A stretch of 64,000 nt of DNA from Phenylobacterium sp. J367 (GCF_024699985.1 NZ_JAJONA010000001.1:372001-436000), one strand, 5' to 3'; positions 38,771-47,907 are shown, counted from the first letter of the stretch. The notes: generated by a model from the sequence alone, not told the origin. Numbers and translations are program-made.

Positions 38771-39961
38771 ATGTCCACCCGCTCGAGACTGGCCTTCCTC
38801 AAGACGGAGACCGGCGCCGGCCTGCTCCTGGGCCTCGTCGCCCTCCTGGCGCTCGTCTGGGCGAACTCGCCGTGGGCCGGCGGCTACGCGCGGCTGATCG
38901 GCCGCGACATCGTCGTCCAGTTCGGGCCGTTCTCCGAGACCATGACCTTCGCCGGCTGGGTGAAGACCGCCCTCATGCCGGTGTTCTTCTTCGTGGCCGG
39001 CCTGCAGATCAAGGAGGAGATGGTCCGCGGCGAGCTGGCCAATCCGCGGCGCCTGGCCCTGCCGCTGATGGCGGCGGCGGGCGGCATCCTCGTCCCGGCG
39101 CTGATCTATCTGGCCGTCAACATCGGCGAAGGCGGCGTGGCCCAGGGCTGGCCCGCCACGGCCCCCACCGACATCGCCGTGGCGCTCGCCGTGCTCACCG
39201 TCGCCGGCCCGCGCCTGCCGTCCTCGCTCCGCGTCCTGCTGCTCACCGTGACCCTTGTCCACCTGCTGGCCGCCATCGCCCTCGGCGCGGTGCTGTTCAC
39301 GGGCGACCTGCGGCCCGGGATGCTGGCCGGGGCGGTCGCCACCCTGGCGCTGCTGGTGGGGATGTCGCGCTGGCGCACCTGCCCCTATGTCTTCTGGACG
39401 CTGGGCTTCATCCTGCTCTGGGGCTTCACCCTGAAGGCTGGGATCGACACCGCCGCCGCCGGCCTCGCCGCCGCCCTGTGCGTGCCGCTGCGGGCCAAGC
39501 GGCCCGGCGGACCCGGCGTGCTCGACGAGTTGATCGAGGCCCTGCACCCCTATGTCGCCTTCTTCGTCCTGCCGCTGTTCGTGCTCACCGCCGCCGGCGT
39601 GACCCTGGCCGACCTGCGCGCCGAAGTCGCCACCGCCCCGGTGGCCCTGGGCATCGCCCTGGCCCTGGTGCTGGGCAAGCAGATCGGCGTCTTCGGCGCG
39701 CTGGCCCTGGCGATCGGCCTGAAGCTCGACCGGCGGCCGACCGGCGCCCACTGGCTCGAACTCTATGGCGTCGCCGTGCTCTGCGGCATCGGCTTCACCA
39801 TGAGCCTCTATCTCGGCGAACGCGCCTTCCCGGCCACCGACGATCTCGCCCAGGCCAAGGTGCGCGTCGGCGTGCTGGCCGGTTCCGTCGCCTCGGCCCT
39901 GCTGGGCTGGGCGGTGCTGGCCTGGAGCAATGCGCGGCGGTCAGCCGATCCGCGCGCGTAG
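38771..39961 (+). CDS. nhaA: NhaA-family antiporter homologue lacking the Asp-Asp pair
   Basis: This 396-residue protein matches NhaA along its length, including EEMVRGELANPRRLALPLMAA, APTDIAVALAVL (Asp134, like E. coli Asp133) and VLGKQIGVFGALALAIGLKL. However, the E. coli motif AIIDDLGAI is replaced by TLVHLLAAI: residues His164 and Leu165 stand where the Na+/H+-binding Asp163 and Asp164 should be. The codons (39260-39265) are in good frame, so this is not an indel. Without this pair normal Na+/H+ exchange is doubtful; it may be a paralogue with another substrate. Confidence 0.85.
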   Translation: MSTRSRLAFLKTETGAGLLLGLVALLALVWANSPWAGGYARLIGRDIVVQFGPFSETMTFAGWVKTALMPVFFFVAGLQIKEEMVRGELANPRRLALPLMAAAGGILVPALIYLAVNIGEGGVAQGWPATAPTDIAVALAVLTVAGPRLPSSLRVLLLTVTLVHLLAAIALGAVLFTGDLRPGMLAGAVATLALLVGMSRWRTCPYVFWTLGFILLWGFTLKAGIDTAAAGLAAALCVPLRAKRPGGPGVLDELIEALHPYVAFFVLPLFVLTAAGVTLADLRAEVATAPVALGIALALVLGKQIGVFGALALAIGLKLDRRPTGAHWLELYGVAVLCGIGFTMSLYLGERAFPATDDLAQAKVRVGVLAGSVASALLGWAVLAWSNARRSADPRA

Positions 39962-40886
39962 GGCCGCGGCCGTCGCCCGCGCCGCCGGGATCACCGCCGG
40001 CGACACGTCGGCCATGATGAAGAAGTCGTGCGGCAGGGCCGCGTACTCCACGTGCTCCGCCGCGATCCCCGCCGCGCGCAGCCGCTCGGCGTAGGCCAGC
40101 CCCTCGTCCTTCAGGCAGTCGTAGCCGGCGGTGACCACCAGCGCCGGCGGGGCGCCCGTCACGTCGGCGGCGTCCAGCGGCGACAGGCGGTGCGCGTCTG
40201 CGTGCCCGCCGACCGCGAGATTGGCCTCGAACCAGCGCATCACCTCGAAGGTCAGGGGTCGGTCCGTCCAGCGTCCGGCGGCTCTCTGTCTTCCACTCCG
40301 CCGTGGTCGCCGGATAGAGCAGGAGCTGGAAGGCGAGGCGGCGCTTCGGGTCGTCCTTCAGGTCGAGCGCCACCGAGGCCGCGAGGTTGCCGCCGGCGCT
40401 ATCGCCGCCGACCGCGATGCGGGCCGGATCGACGCCGATCTCCGCGGCGTGGTCGAACGCCCAGCGGGTCGCCGCCAGGGCGTCGTCGTGCCCCTTGGGG
40501 AACGGGTGCTCCGGCGCCAGGCGGTAGTCCACCGCCATCACCCGGCAGCCGCCCCAGGCGGCCATCCGCCGGCAGTGGCCGTCGTGGGTCTCCAGGTCGC
40601 CGATCGTCCAGCCGCCGCCGTGGAAATAGACCAGCAGGCCCGACGGCTTCGCCAGGCCATGCGGCTCGTAGAAGCGGACGGGGATGTCGCCGTGCGGCCC
40701 CGGAACCGTGAAGTCGCGGACGTCCAGGTCCTTCGGCGCGTTCTGGTCCTGGGACTGGCGCTGCATCCGGTAGCCGGCCCGCAGCATCTCGGGCGGGACC
40801 TGGTCCAGCGGCGGCATGGGATTGGCCTTCAAGGCCTCGGCCTGGGCCTCCAGGAACAGCCCGAAGTCCGGATCGATCGCGGCCAT
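39941..40886 (-). CDS. Alpha/beta hydrolase of the hormone-sensitive lipase type (one frameshift)
   Basis: The protein starts at ATG 40886 and shows the HSL oxyanion motif LVYFHGGGWTIGD and nucleophile GGDSAGGNLAAS. The frame breaks near 40255-40262. Removing one base gives DGPPLTFEVMRWFEANL and continues to the catalytic Asp and His (AGYDCLKDEG, ALPHDFF). The corrected length is about 314 residues. It should cleave short-chain esters. It overlaps the end of nhaA on the opposite strand by 21 bp. Confidence 0.78.
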
Positions 40887-40913
40887 GGCAGGGCCCTCCC
40901 CGTTCAGTTTTTC

Positions 40914-41050
40914 GTCCCTCCCTTAATGGGGAGGGTGGACGGCGCGTAGCGCCGGACGGGTGGGGGTCATGTCCAGGCACTGCGCCCGGCCATGTCCTCC
41001 CCACCCCGCTCGCCTCACGGCGAGTCGTCCCTCCCCATTAAGGGAGGGAC
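40914..41050. repeat. Palindromic intergenic repeat, copy A
   Basis: A 22-bp sequence, GTCCCTCCCTTAATGGGGAG plus GG (40914-40935), returns as its exact reverse complement at 41029-41050. Each arm is itself an imperfect hairpin. The interior carries GCGTAGCGCC and a further C-rich/G-rich pair. It fills the gap between two leftward genes and resembles copies B and C in this window, so it is a dispersed repeat rather than a simple terminator. Confidence 0.75.
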
Positions 41051-41056
41051 TGGCGC

Positions 41057-42496
41057 TTACTCCGCGGCTTCCTTCGGCGCGTAGCCGAGGACCGCCTTGG
41101 TCTCCAGGAACTCATGGAAGGCGAAGTCGCCCCACTCGCGCCCGTTGCCGCTCATCTTGTAGCCGCCGAACGGGGCCATCAGGTCGCCGCCGCCGCCGTT
41201 GATCGAGACCTGGCCGGCCCGCAGCTGGGAGGCCACCTTGCGGGCGCGCTGCAGGTCGGCGGCCTGGACGTAGGCCGCCAGGCCGTACTCGGTGTCGTTG
41301 CCGATCTCGATGGCCTGCTCGAGGCTGTCGTAGCCGAGGATCGACAGGACCGGGCCGAAGATCTCTTCCTTGGCGATCGTCATGTCGTTGGTGACGTTGG
41401 CGAACACCGTGGGCTTCACGAAGTAGCCCTTGTCGAGCCCTTCCGGCCGGCCGACGCCGCCGGTCACCAGGGTCGCGCCCTCGTCGATGCCGGCCTGGAT
41501 CAGCTTCTGGATCTTGTCGAACTGCACCTTGGAGACCACGGGGCCCAGCTGGGCGTTGCCGTTCGGGTCGCCCACCGTGACCTTCTCCGCCGCCTCGCGG
41601 GCGACCGCGATCGCCTCGTCCATGCGCTTGCTGGGGACGAGCATCCGGGTGGGCGCGTTACAGGACTGGCCCGAGTTGGTCATCATGGTGGCGACGCCAC
41701 GGCCCACGCCCTTGGCGAACGCGTCGTCGTCCAGGACGATGTTCGGGCTCTTGCCGCCCAGCTCCTGGGCCACGCGCTTGACCGTCGGGGCCGCCGCCTT
41801 GGCGACCTCGATGCCCGCGCGGGTCGAGCCGGTGAAGGACACCATGTCCACGTCCGGGTGGCTGGCGATCGCCGCGCCGACGCCGGGGCCGTCGCCCTGC
41901 ACCATGTTGAACACGCCCGCCGGCACGCCGGCCGCATGCATGATCTCGGCGAAGATCTGGCCCGAGAACGGCGCCACTTCCGACGGCTTCAGCACCATGG
42001 TGCAGCCTGTGGCGATGGCCGGGGCCACCTTGCAGACGATCTGGTTCAGCGGCCAGTTCCAGGGGGTGATGAAGCCGCAGACGCCGATCGGCTCCTTGAC
42101 GATCATCGTCGGGCCGCGGTCCTCTTCGAACTTGAAGGTCTTCAGGACCTCCATCGCCGTGGAAAGGTGCCCCATGCCGATCGGCACCTGCGCCCGCTGG
42201 GCGAGGCTGGCGGGCGCGCCCATCTCCTCGGTCACCGCGGTCGCCAGGTCGCCGAAGCGCTTCTGGTACTCGGCGAGGATGCGGCCCAGCACCTCCAGGC
42301 GCTCCTCGCGGCTGGTCTGCGACCAGGACGCGAACGCCTTGCGGGCGGCCTTCACGGCCTTGTCCACGTCGGCGGCCGAGCCGATGGCGATCTTGCCGGC
42401 CACTTCCTCGGTCGCCGGGTTCTCGACGTCGAGCGTCTTCAGCTCGACCGGATCCACCCACTGGCCGTCGATATAGAATTGCAGATATTCGCGCAT
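41057..42496 (-). CDS. Aldehyde dehydrogenase
   Basis: This 479-residue NAD(P)-dependent enzyme starts at ATG 42496, with GGGAGG upstream. It has FITPWNWPLNQIVCKVAPA, the catalytic Glu in QELGGKSPNIVLDDD, the catalytic Cys in MTNSGQSCNAPTRM, and GGYKMSGNGREWG near the end. The substrate is not predictable; members of this subgroup act on various aliphatic and aromatic aldehydes. It is downstream of the SMP-30 gene by 123 bp and is probably separate. Confidence 0.87.
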   Translation of the reverse strand: MREYLQFYIDGQWVDPVELKTLDVENPATEEVAGKIAIGSAADVDKAVKAARKAFASWSQTSREERLEVLGRILAEYQKRFGDLATAVTEEMGAPASLAQRAQVPIGMGHLSTAMEVLKTFKFEEDRGPTMIVKEPIGVCGFITPWNWPLNQIVCKVAPAIATGCTMVLKPSEVAPFSGQIFAEIMHAAGVPAGVFNMVQGDGPGVGAAIASHPDVDMVSFTGSTRAGIEVAKAAAPTVKRVAQELGGKSPNIVLDDDAFAKGVGRGVATMMTNSGQSCNAPTRMLVPSKRMDEAIAVAREAAEKVTVGDPNGNAQLGPVVSKVQFDKIQKLIQAGIDEGATLVTGGVGRPEGLDKGYFVKPTVFANVTNDMTIAKEEIFGPVLSILGYDSLEQAIEIGNDTEYGLAAYVQAADLQRARKVASQLRAGQVSINGGGGDLMAPFGGYKMSGNGREWGDFAFHEFLETKAVLGYAPKEAAE

Positions 42497-42619
42497 GGGG
42501 CCTCCCGGACCGGATTGGCTTGTTGGCTCTGGCACTCTGCCGGGCGCGTCGCCCCGGCTTCAAACAGTCATTTTAATGATCGGCGATCACGTGGGAAGGG
42601 GCGCCGCGAGGGAAGCGTC

Positions 42620-43553
42620 TCAGCGCTGATGGATATGGGGTTGGCCGGCGACGGGGGAACGGGCCTTCAGCACATAGTCCGCCCGGATCGAGCCGATGTA
42701 GAGGTCCATCAGGTCCGGCCCGCCCCAGGTGATGTTGGTCGGATGGTTGACGATCTTTCCCGACGGGTCGTGGACCAGGCTGACCACCTTGAGCGCCGGC
42801 GTGATCGCCACGATCCGGTTCGCGCCCGGCAGGCAGACCCAGAGGTTGCCCTGAACGTCGAAGCCGATGCCGTCCGTGTAGCCCAGGGTGGAGGGCTCCT
42901 GCGCCGGCTCGCCCGGCCGCATCAGCTCGCCGAGCTGCGGTCCGTAGCGCTGGCCGGGCCCCAGGGTCGCGCCCGGCCCGATGTCGAACACTAGCACGTC
43001 GGCGGCGCTGGTCTGGGCGCAGTAGAGCTTGGTCTCGTCGGCCGACAGCGCCAGGCCGTTGGGGAACTTGAGACCCTCGGCGACGATCCTCGCCTCCCCC
43101 ATCCGGCGTCAGCACGAAGAGGAAGCCATCGTCCCGCCCGTCCAGCGCCTGCGGCCAGGTCTCGGCGTGGGTGGAGTTGGCGCACCAGATGTTCCCCGCG
43201 CTGTCGATCACCGGATAGTTGGCCGACGTCAGCTCCCGGCCCTCGACCTCGCTCAGCAGGATCTCGTGCATCCCCGTCGCCGGATCGAACCGCTGCAGCG
43301 GTCCCGGCTCCCCGTCGTAGATGCCGAAATTGGCGATGACGATCCGGCCCTCGGCGTCGATGTTGATGCCATTGGGCGCGCCGCCCTTCACGCCCATCCG
43401 CTTGATCCCCCCGCCGGGCAGGATCTCGGCCACCGCGCACCGATGGTCGGAGGCGAACACCCGGCCGTCGCGGGCCACGACCACGTCCTCCGGCCGGTCG
43501 ATGCCCATGGCGATCTTCTCGAAGGCGGACATCGGGATGGGCGCAAGCGGCAT
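42620..43553 (-). CDS. SMP-30/gluconolactonase-like beta-propeller (one frameshift)
   Basis: The protein starts at ATG 43553 or, more likely, ATG 43532 (MSAFEKIAMGIDRPED). It has the SMP-30 propeller blocks APNGINIDAEGRIVIANFG, NSTHAETWPQ and FPNGLALSADETKLYCAQT. One extra base in the five-C run at 43096-43100 breaks the frame; corrected, it reads TPDGEARIVAEGLKFPNGLA. The corrected length is about 311 residues. Such enzymes hydrolyse sugar or aromatic lactones with a bound divalent metal. The substrate is unknown. Confidence 0.78.
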
Positions 43554-43676
43554 GGGTTTCGTCCCGGATACTGGGTTTTTCCAAGCTTGACGGCGCCTTA
43601 GGCCGTTCGACAAGCGTCCTTGCGACGGAGGCCGGGCCTCGCTAAAGCCCGGGCGACAGTTTCACGGAGCCGCCCC

Positions 43677-43757
43677 ATGATCGGGATCGCCACCATCGCC
43701 ATCTTCCTCGCCGTCATGGTCGCGCTGAACGTCTTCGAGTTCGGCCGCATCGACTAA
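43677..43757 (+). CDS. 26-aa membrane micro-protein upstream of the folM-folB pair
   Basis: A 27-codon frame, MIGIATIAIFLAVMVALNVF then EFGRID and TAA, starts 9 bp after GGAG. It encodes one hydrophobic helix with a short acidic/basic tail. The next gene begins only 13 bp downstream, so it looks like the first gene of the folM-folB operon. It is too short for normal gene callers. No function is known. Confidence 0.6.
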   Translation: MIGIATIAIFLAVMVALNVFEFGRID

Positions 43758-43769
43758 GGCCGCCGGCGG

Positions 43770-44507
43770 ATGGCCAGCCGCGGCGCGGCGCTGATCACCG
43801 GCGGCTCGCGCCGGATCGGCCGGGCGCTGGTCCGCGCCGCCGCGGAGGCCGGCTACGACGTCGCCATCCACGCCCGCGCCGTCGACGACGACGCGGAGGC
43901 CGCCGCCGGCGAGGTCCGGGCGCGCGGCCGCAAGGCCGCCATCGTCACCTCCGACCTGCGCCAGGAGGGCAAGACCGTCGCCCTCGTCGGCGAGGCCGAG
44001 GCCGAACTCGGGCCCGTCACCCTGCTGGTCAATTCCGCGAGCGTCTTCGAGGAGGACGCCTTCGCCGACATGAACCGGGCCTCCTGGGACCTGCACCTGG
44101 AGACCAACCTGCGCGCGCCGCTGGTGCTCTCGCAGGTGTTCGCCCGGCGCCTGCCCGCCGACCGCGACGGCCTGATCGTCAACATCCTCGACCAGCGGGT
44201 GCTGGCCCCGACGCCCGAGTTCTTCTCCTATTCGCTGAGCAAGGCCGCGCTCTGGGACGCCACGCGGATGATGGCCCAGGCGCTCGCTCCCCACGTCCGC
44301 GTCAACGGCATCGGCCCCGGCCCGACCCTGCCCTCCATCCACCAGGACCAGGCGGCCTTCGACGCCGAGGTCGCCACGACCCTCATGGGCCGCGCCGTCG
44401 ACCCCGCCGAGATCGCCCAGGCCCTGCGCTACCTGATTGACGCGCCCTCGGTCACCGGCCAGATGATCGCCGTCGACGCCGGCCAGCACCTGGCCCGTCA
44501 AAGCTGA
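43770..44507 (+). CDS. FolM-like pteridine/dihydrofolate reductase (SDR family)
   Basis: This 245-residue SDR has ALITGGSRRIGRALVRAAA (TGxxxRIG, the Arg variant seen in pteridine reductases and FolM), LLVNSASVFEEDAF with NSAS, and the catalytic YSLSKAALW. Placement 13 bp upstream of folB supports a role in folate or tetrahydromonapterin reduction, an alternative to FolA. The Arg-Ile-Gly loop and folB partner are the evidence; other SDR functions cannot be ruled out. Confidence 0.72.
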   Translation: MASRGAALITGGSRRIGRALVRAAAEAGYDVAIHARAVDDDAEAAAGEVRARGRKAAIVTSDLRQEGKTVALVGEAEAELGPVTLLVNSASVFEEDAFADMNRASWDLHLETNLRAPLVLSQVFARRLPADRDGLIVNILDQRVLAPTPEFFSYSLSKAALWDATRMMAQALAPHVRVNGIGPGPTLPSIHQDQAAFDAEVATTLMGRAVDPAEIAQALRYLIDAPSVTGQMIAVDAGQHLARQS

Positions 44508-44520
44508 AGGGGCGCGCGTA

Positions 44521-44928
44521 ATGGCTGCCTCACCTCACCCCGACACCCTTCCCGAGACCGCGCCCGAGGCGCGCGTGGTGATGACGAAGGTGTTCGTCAC
44601 CGGCGTCGAGGTGCAGGCCGAGATCGGCGTCTACCGCCACGAGGTGGGCCGTCTGCAGCCACTGGTGGTCGACGTGGAGCTGGACGTGCCCACCGCCGGG
44701 GCTGAGCGGCTGGCCGACACCCTCAACTACGAGACCATCCTGGAGGCGGCGCGAACCGTCGCCGGCGAGGGCCACATCGGCCTCGTGGAGACCTTCGCCG
44801 AGCGGCTCGCCCGCCGCTGCCTCGCCGACCCGCGCGTCACCCGGGCCCGGGTCCGCGTGGAGAAGCCGCTCGCGCTCGCCCCGCACGCCACCGGCGCCGG
44901 CGTGGAGATCACCGTCGTCCGCAGCTGA
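44521..44928 (+). CDS. folB: Dihydroneopterin aldolase
   Basis: This 135-residue protein cleaves 7,8-dihydroneopterin in folate synthesis. The family core is clear: VFVTGVEVQAEIGVYRHEVG, QPLVVDVELDVPT, LADTLNYETILEAARTVAGE and the final RVRVEKPLALAPHATGAGVE. The N-terminus is about 20 residues longer than most. It follows the folM-like gene by 13 bp. Confidence 0.88.
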   Translation: MAASPHPDTLPETAPEARVVMTKVFVTGVEVQAEIGVYRHEVGRLQPLVVDVELDVPTAGAERLADTLNYETILEAARTVAGEGHIGLVETFAERLARRCLADPRVTRARVRVEKPLALAPHATGAGVEITVVRS

Positions 44929-45004
44929 TCCGCGGGCGTTGAAATCCGCCGCGGAAGGAGCACATCATCCCCGTGGTGAAGGGACTCACCCGGGAGAGAT
45001 GCCG

Positions 45005-45400
45005 ATGAGCGATCGTCTGGGTTATGGCGCTGTCGAGGACCGGACCATGCCGGCGGTCGTCTACGGCCTCTACCTGCTGGCCTTCGCCACCGTGGTCACC
45101 GCCTTCATCGGCCTGGTGATCGCCTACGCCCAGCGCGACTCGGCCGGGCCCAGGACCCGCAGCCACTACACCTTCCTGATCCGCACCTTCTGGATGTCCA
45201 TCGCCTGGTGGATCATCGGCGGCTGCCTGGCGATCTGGGGCGCGGTGTTCTCGGTGATCCTGATCGGCCTGCCGTTCCTGGCGATCGGCGTCTTCATCAT
45301 GGGCGTGGTCGGCGTCTGGTGGGCGCTGCGCTGCATCCTCGGCGTGATCTACCTCGCCCGCGACGAGCCCTACCCCCGCCCCTACGCCTGGCTGGCCTAA
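45005..45400 (+). CDS. DUF4870-type membrane protein
   Basis: The 131-residue protein has about three hydrophobic segments (VVYGLYLLAFATVVTAFIGL, then a double hydrophobic block around ISAWWIIGG-like sequence, and a last helix) and charged ends. The DUF4870 group has no known function. ATG 45005 is chosen because GGGAGAG lies 8 bp upstream; the ATG at 44999 is too close. It is followed directly by repeat copy B. Confidence 0.68.
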   Translation: MSDRLGYGAVEDRTMPAVVYGLYLLAFATVVTAFIGLVIAYAQRDSAGPRTRSHYTFLIRTFWMSIAWWIIGGCLAIWGAVFSVILIGLPFLAIGVFIMGVVGVWWALRCILGVIYLARDEPYPRPYAWLA

Positions 45401-45407
45401 GGCGATC

Positions 45408-45550
45408 ATCCCTCCCCTTCAGGGGAGGGTGGACCGTGCGCAGCACGGGACGGGCGGGGAAGTGTGATCCAGTCTCTGAGGCGAGCGCCTGGACGCGACT
45501 CCCCACCCTGTCCGCATGCGCGGACTTTCCCTCCCCTGAAGGGGAGGGAT
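45408..45550. repeat. Palindromic intergenic repeat, copy B
   Basis: ATCCCTCCCCTTCAGGGGAG plus GG (45408-45429) is repeated as its exact reverse complement at 45529-45550. Each arm also folds alone (CCTCCCC-TTCA-GGGGAGG). It separates the convergent DUF4870 and ilvE genes and is closely related in size (143 bp) and arm sequence to copy A. Confidence 0.78.
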
Positions 45551-45557
45551 CGCCGTC

Positions 45558-46445
45558 TTACGCCGCCACCAGCTCGCGGCGGACCATCTTGGCGTAGTCG
45601 TCCATCAGGCTGAGCGAGATGTTGCCCGGCCGGAAGGTGTGCTCGCCGATCTCGGCCACCGGGGTGACCTCGGCCGCCGTGCCGGTGACGAAGCATTCGG
45701 TGAAGCCCGACAGCTCCTCCGGCTTGATGTGGCGCTCGACCACCTCGAAGCCCTTGGACCGGGCCAACTTGATCACCGACTGGCGCGTGATCCCGTTCAG
45801 GAAGCAGTCCGCCACCGGGGTGTGGATCACCCCGTCCTGGATGAAGAACACGTTCGAGCCGGTGCTCTCGGCGATATAGCCCCGGTAGTCGAGCATCATC
45901 GCGTCGGTGTAGCCGTCCTTCTCCGCCGCATGCTTGGAGAGCGTGCAGATCATGTAGAGGCCGGCGGCCTTGGCGTGGACCGGCTCGGTCTCCGGCGAGG
46001 GGCGCTTGTACTTCGCCCAGGTCAGGCGGATGCCCTTTGCCTTCTCCTCCGGCTTGAAGTAGCTCGGCCAGTCCCAGACCGCGATCGACACGTGGATCTT
46101 GGTGTTCTGGGCCGAGACCCCGATCATCTCGGAACCCCGCCAGGCGATCGGACGGATGTAGGCGTCGGTGAGGCCGTTCTTGGCGCAGGTGTCCTTGCAG
46201 GCCTGGTCGATCTCCGCCACGGTGAACGGGATCTCCATGTCCAGGATCTCGGCGGACTTGAACAGACGCTCGGTATGCGCGGTCAGCTCGTAGATCTCAC
46301 CCCCGTACATCCGCTCACCTTCGAACACGGCCGACCCGTAGTGGAGGCCGTGGGTGAGTACGTGCACCTTCGCCTCGCGCCAGGGCACGAACTGGCCATC
46401 CAGCCAGATCCAACCGTCGCGATCGTCGAAGGGAACGAGGGACAT
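45558..46445 (-). CDS. ilvE: Branched-chain amino acid aminotransferase
   Basis: This 295-residue class IV PLP enzyme makes Leu, Ile and Val. It has VLTHGLHYGSAVFEGERMYG, the PLP-lysine in EPVHAKAAGLYMICTLSK, and EESTGSNVFF-like YIAESTGSNVFFIQDGVIHTP. The length is normal. It is divergent from the marR/regulator operon and stops 8 bp from repeat copy B. Confidence 0.9.
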   Translation of the reverse strand: MSLVPFDDRDGWIWLDGQFVPWREAKVHVLTHGLHYGSAVFEGERMYGGEIYELTAHTERLFKSAEILDMEIPFTVAEIDQACKDTCAKNGLTDAYIRPIAWRGSEMIGVSAQNTKIHVSIAVWDWPSYFKPEEKAKGIRLTWAKYKRPSPETEPVHAKAAGLYMICTLSKHAAEKDGYTDAMMLDYRGYIAESTGSNVFFIQDGVIHTPVADCFLNGITRQSVIKLARSKGFEVVERHIKPEELSGFTECFVTGTAAEVTPVAEIGEHTFRPGNISLSLMDDYAKMVRRELVAA

Positions 46446-46522
46446 GAGGGTGAAACCTCCTTTCGTGGGGTTCCCCTTGAACCCGCCCGCCGTCGCCCAG
46501 TCAAACGATTTGGCCGCCTGAC

Positions 46523-47014
46523 ATGAGCGCGCCGGCTGATCCCCGCCTGATCCTCAGGGAGGACGAGCTCGACGCCGGCGTCGAGCTCATGATGCTCGCC
46601 GAGGCCTCGCTCTGGGCCCAGGTGGACGCCGGGCTCGACGCCGCCGGCCTGGGGCTCGGCCGCTCGCACTGGCGCGCCGCCTTCCTGCTGCGCCGCCGGC
46701 CGGGCGTCGGCGTGCAGGAGCTGGCCCACCTGACGAGCCTCTCCAAACAGGCCGCCAGCCGGATCCTCGTGGACCTGGCCGGCAAGGGCCTCGTCGAGAA
46801 GACCGCCGGCGACCTCGACGGCCGCCGCCGCAGCGCCGCCCTCACCGATGCCGGCCTGGCCTTCGAGGGCGCGATCACGGAACGGCTTCGGGCCCAGCTC
46901 GGCCGGGCCTATCGTACGGCGGGGCTGGACGGGGTGGCGGGCGCGAGGCGCATCCTGGCCGCCCTGGCCGGCGGCCGCACCCGCAGTCCCGGATCGAGCG
47001 GAGCGATGGGATGA
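46523..47014 (+). CDS. MarR-family regulator coupled to a two-component system
   Basis: This 163-residue winged-helix protein has the MarR core (GLGRSHWRAAFLLRRRPGVG, LTSLSKQAASRILVDLAGKG, DGRRRSAALTDAG). Its stop overlaps the response-regulator start (ATGA), so the two are made together. A MarR gene next to an OmpR-type regulator recalls the petP-petR pair of Rhodobacter; equivalence is not proven. It is divergent from ilvE. Confidence 0.82.
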   Translation: MSAPADPRLILREDELDAGVELMMLAEASLWAQVDAGLDAAGLGLGRSHWRAAFLLRRRPGVGVQELAHLTSLSKQAASRILVDLAGKGLVEKTAGDLDGRRRSAALTDAGLAFEGAITERLRAQLGRAYRTAGLDGVAGARRILAALAGGRTRSPGSSGAMG

Positions 47015-47718
47015 CCATGACCGAGACGGCCCGCCGGGGCCGCCACCTGCTCGTCGTCGACGACGACGACCGCATCCGCGAACTCCTCAAGGAGTACCTC
47101 GCCCGCGCCGGCTTCCGGGTGACCGCGGCCAACGGCGGGGCGCCCGCCCGCAAGCTGATCGAGAGCCTCGACTTCGACCTGGCGGTGTTCGACGTGATGA
47201 TGCCCGGCGAGGACGGCTTCTCCCTCACCCGCTGGCTGCGCGACCAGCGCGGGCCCGCCGGCCGGACGCCGGTCCTGATGCTGACCGCCAAGGGCGAGCC
47301 CGGCGACCGCATCGAGGGCCTGCGCACGGGCGCCGACGACTACCTCGCCAAGCCCTTCGAGCCCGAGGAGCTGCTGCTCCGGATCGAGGCGATCCTGCGG
47401 CGCGCCAAGGACAAGCCCTCCGGCGAAGGCCCCCTCTCCCTCGGCCGCTGCGCCTTCGACGCCGACCGCGGCGAGCTCACCTGCGACGGGGAACTGGTGC
47501 GCCTCACCGAGGCCGAGGTGGCCCTGCTCCGCCAGCTCGCCCGCACCCCGCACGAGCCGGTGGACCGCCTGGAACTGGCCAGCGGCACGGTCGATCCCTC
47601 CGGCCGCGCCGTGGACGTCCAGGTCACCCGCCTGCGCCGCAAGATCGAGGACGACCCCAAGGCCCCCCGCTACCTCCAGACCGTCCGCGGCGTGGGCTAC
47701 CGCCTGGCGCCCGACTGA
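47011..47718 (+). CDS. OmpR-family response regulator
   Basis: The 235-residue protein has a receiver domain (LLVVDDDDRIRELLKEYLAR, phosphorylated Asp in AVFDVMMPGEDGFS, LTAKG, and the Lys in DYLAKPFEPEELL) and a C-terminal winged-helix DNA-binding domain (VRLTEAEVALLRQLARTPHE, RAVDVQVTRLRRKIEDDP, RGVGYRLAPD). It overlaps marR. Its partner kinase follows after repeat copy C. Targets are unknown. Confidence 0.88.
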   Translation: MTMTETARRGRHLLVVDDDDRIRELLKEYLARAGFRVTAANGGAPARKLIESLDFDLAVFDVMMPGEDGFSLTRWLRDQRGPAGRTPVLMLTAKGEPGDRIEGLRTGADDYLAKPFEPEELLLRIEAILRRAKDKPSGEGPLSLGRCAFDADRGELTCDGELVRLTEAEVALLRQLARTPHEPVDRLELASGTVDPSGRAVDVQVTRLRRKIEDDPKAPRYLQTVRGVGYRLAPD

Positions 47719-47744
47719 TGCGCCCGATGCGGTCACGTCTTCCC

Positions 47745-47907
47745 TTCACCTCCCCCGCGCCAGCGGCGGGAGGGGGACCGCTCGCCGCAGAGCGAGTGGT
47801 GGAGGGGGCAAGCGGCCGGCAGTGCGTGGGGCTTGCCCCTCCACCACCGGCTCTCCGCTGCGCTCGGCCGGCGGTCCCCCTCCCGCCACTTCGTGGGGGG
47901 AGGTGAA
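47745..47907. repeat. Palindromic intergenic repeat, copy C, carrying a ribosome-binding site
   Basis: TTCACCTCCCCC (47745-47756) is the reverse complement of GGGGGAGGTGAA (47896-47907), and further inner segments also pair (GGGAGGGGGACCG with CGGTCCCCCTCCC; GCTTGCCCCTCC with GGAGGGGGCAAGC). The element lies inside the regulator-kinase operon. Its right arm contains GGAGGTG four bases before the kinase ATG, so folding of the repeat could hide the ribosome-binding site. Confidence 0.72.

Noticed and set aside
40914..47907. The three palindromic repeats as a CRISPR array
   Set aside because: Copies are far apart, each inverted within itself, with no regular spacers and no cas genes.
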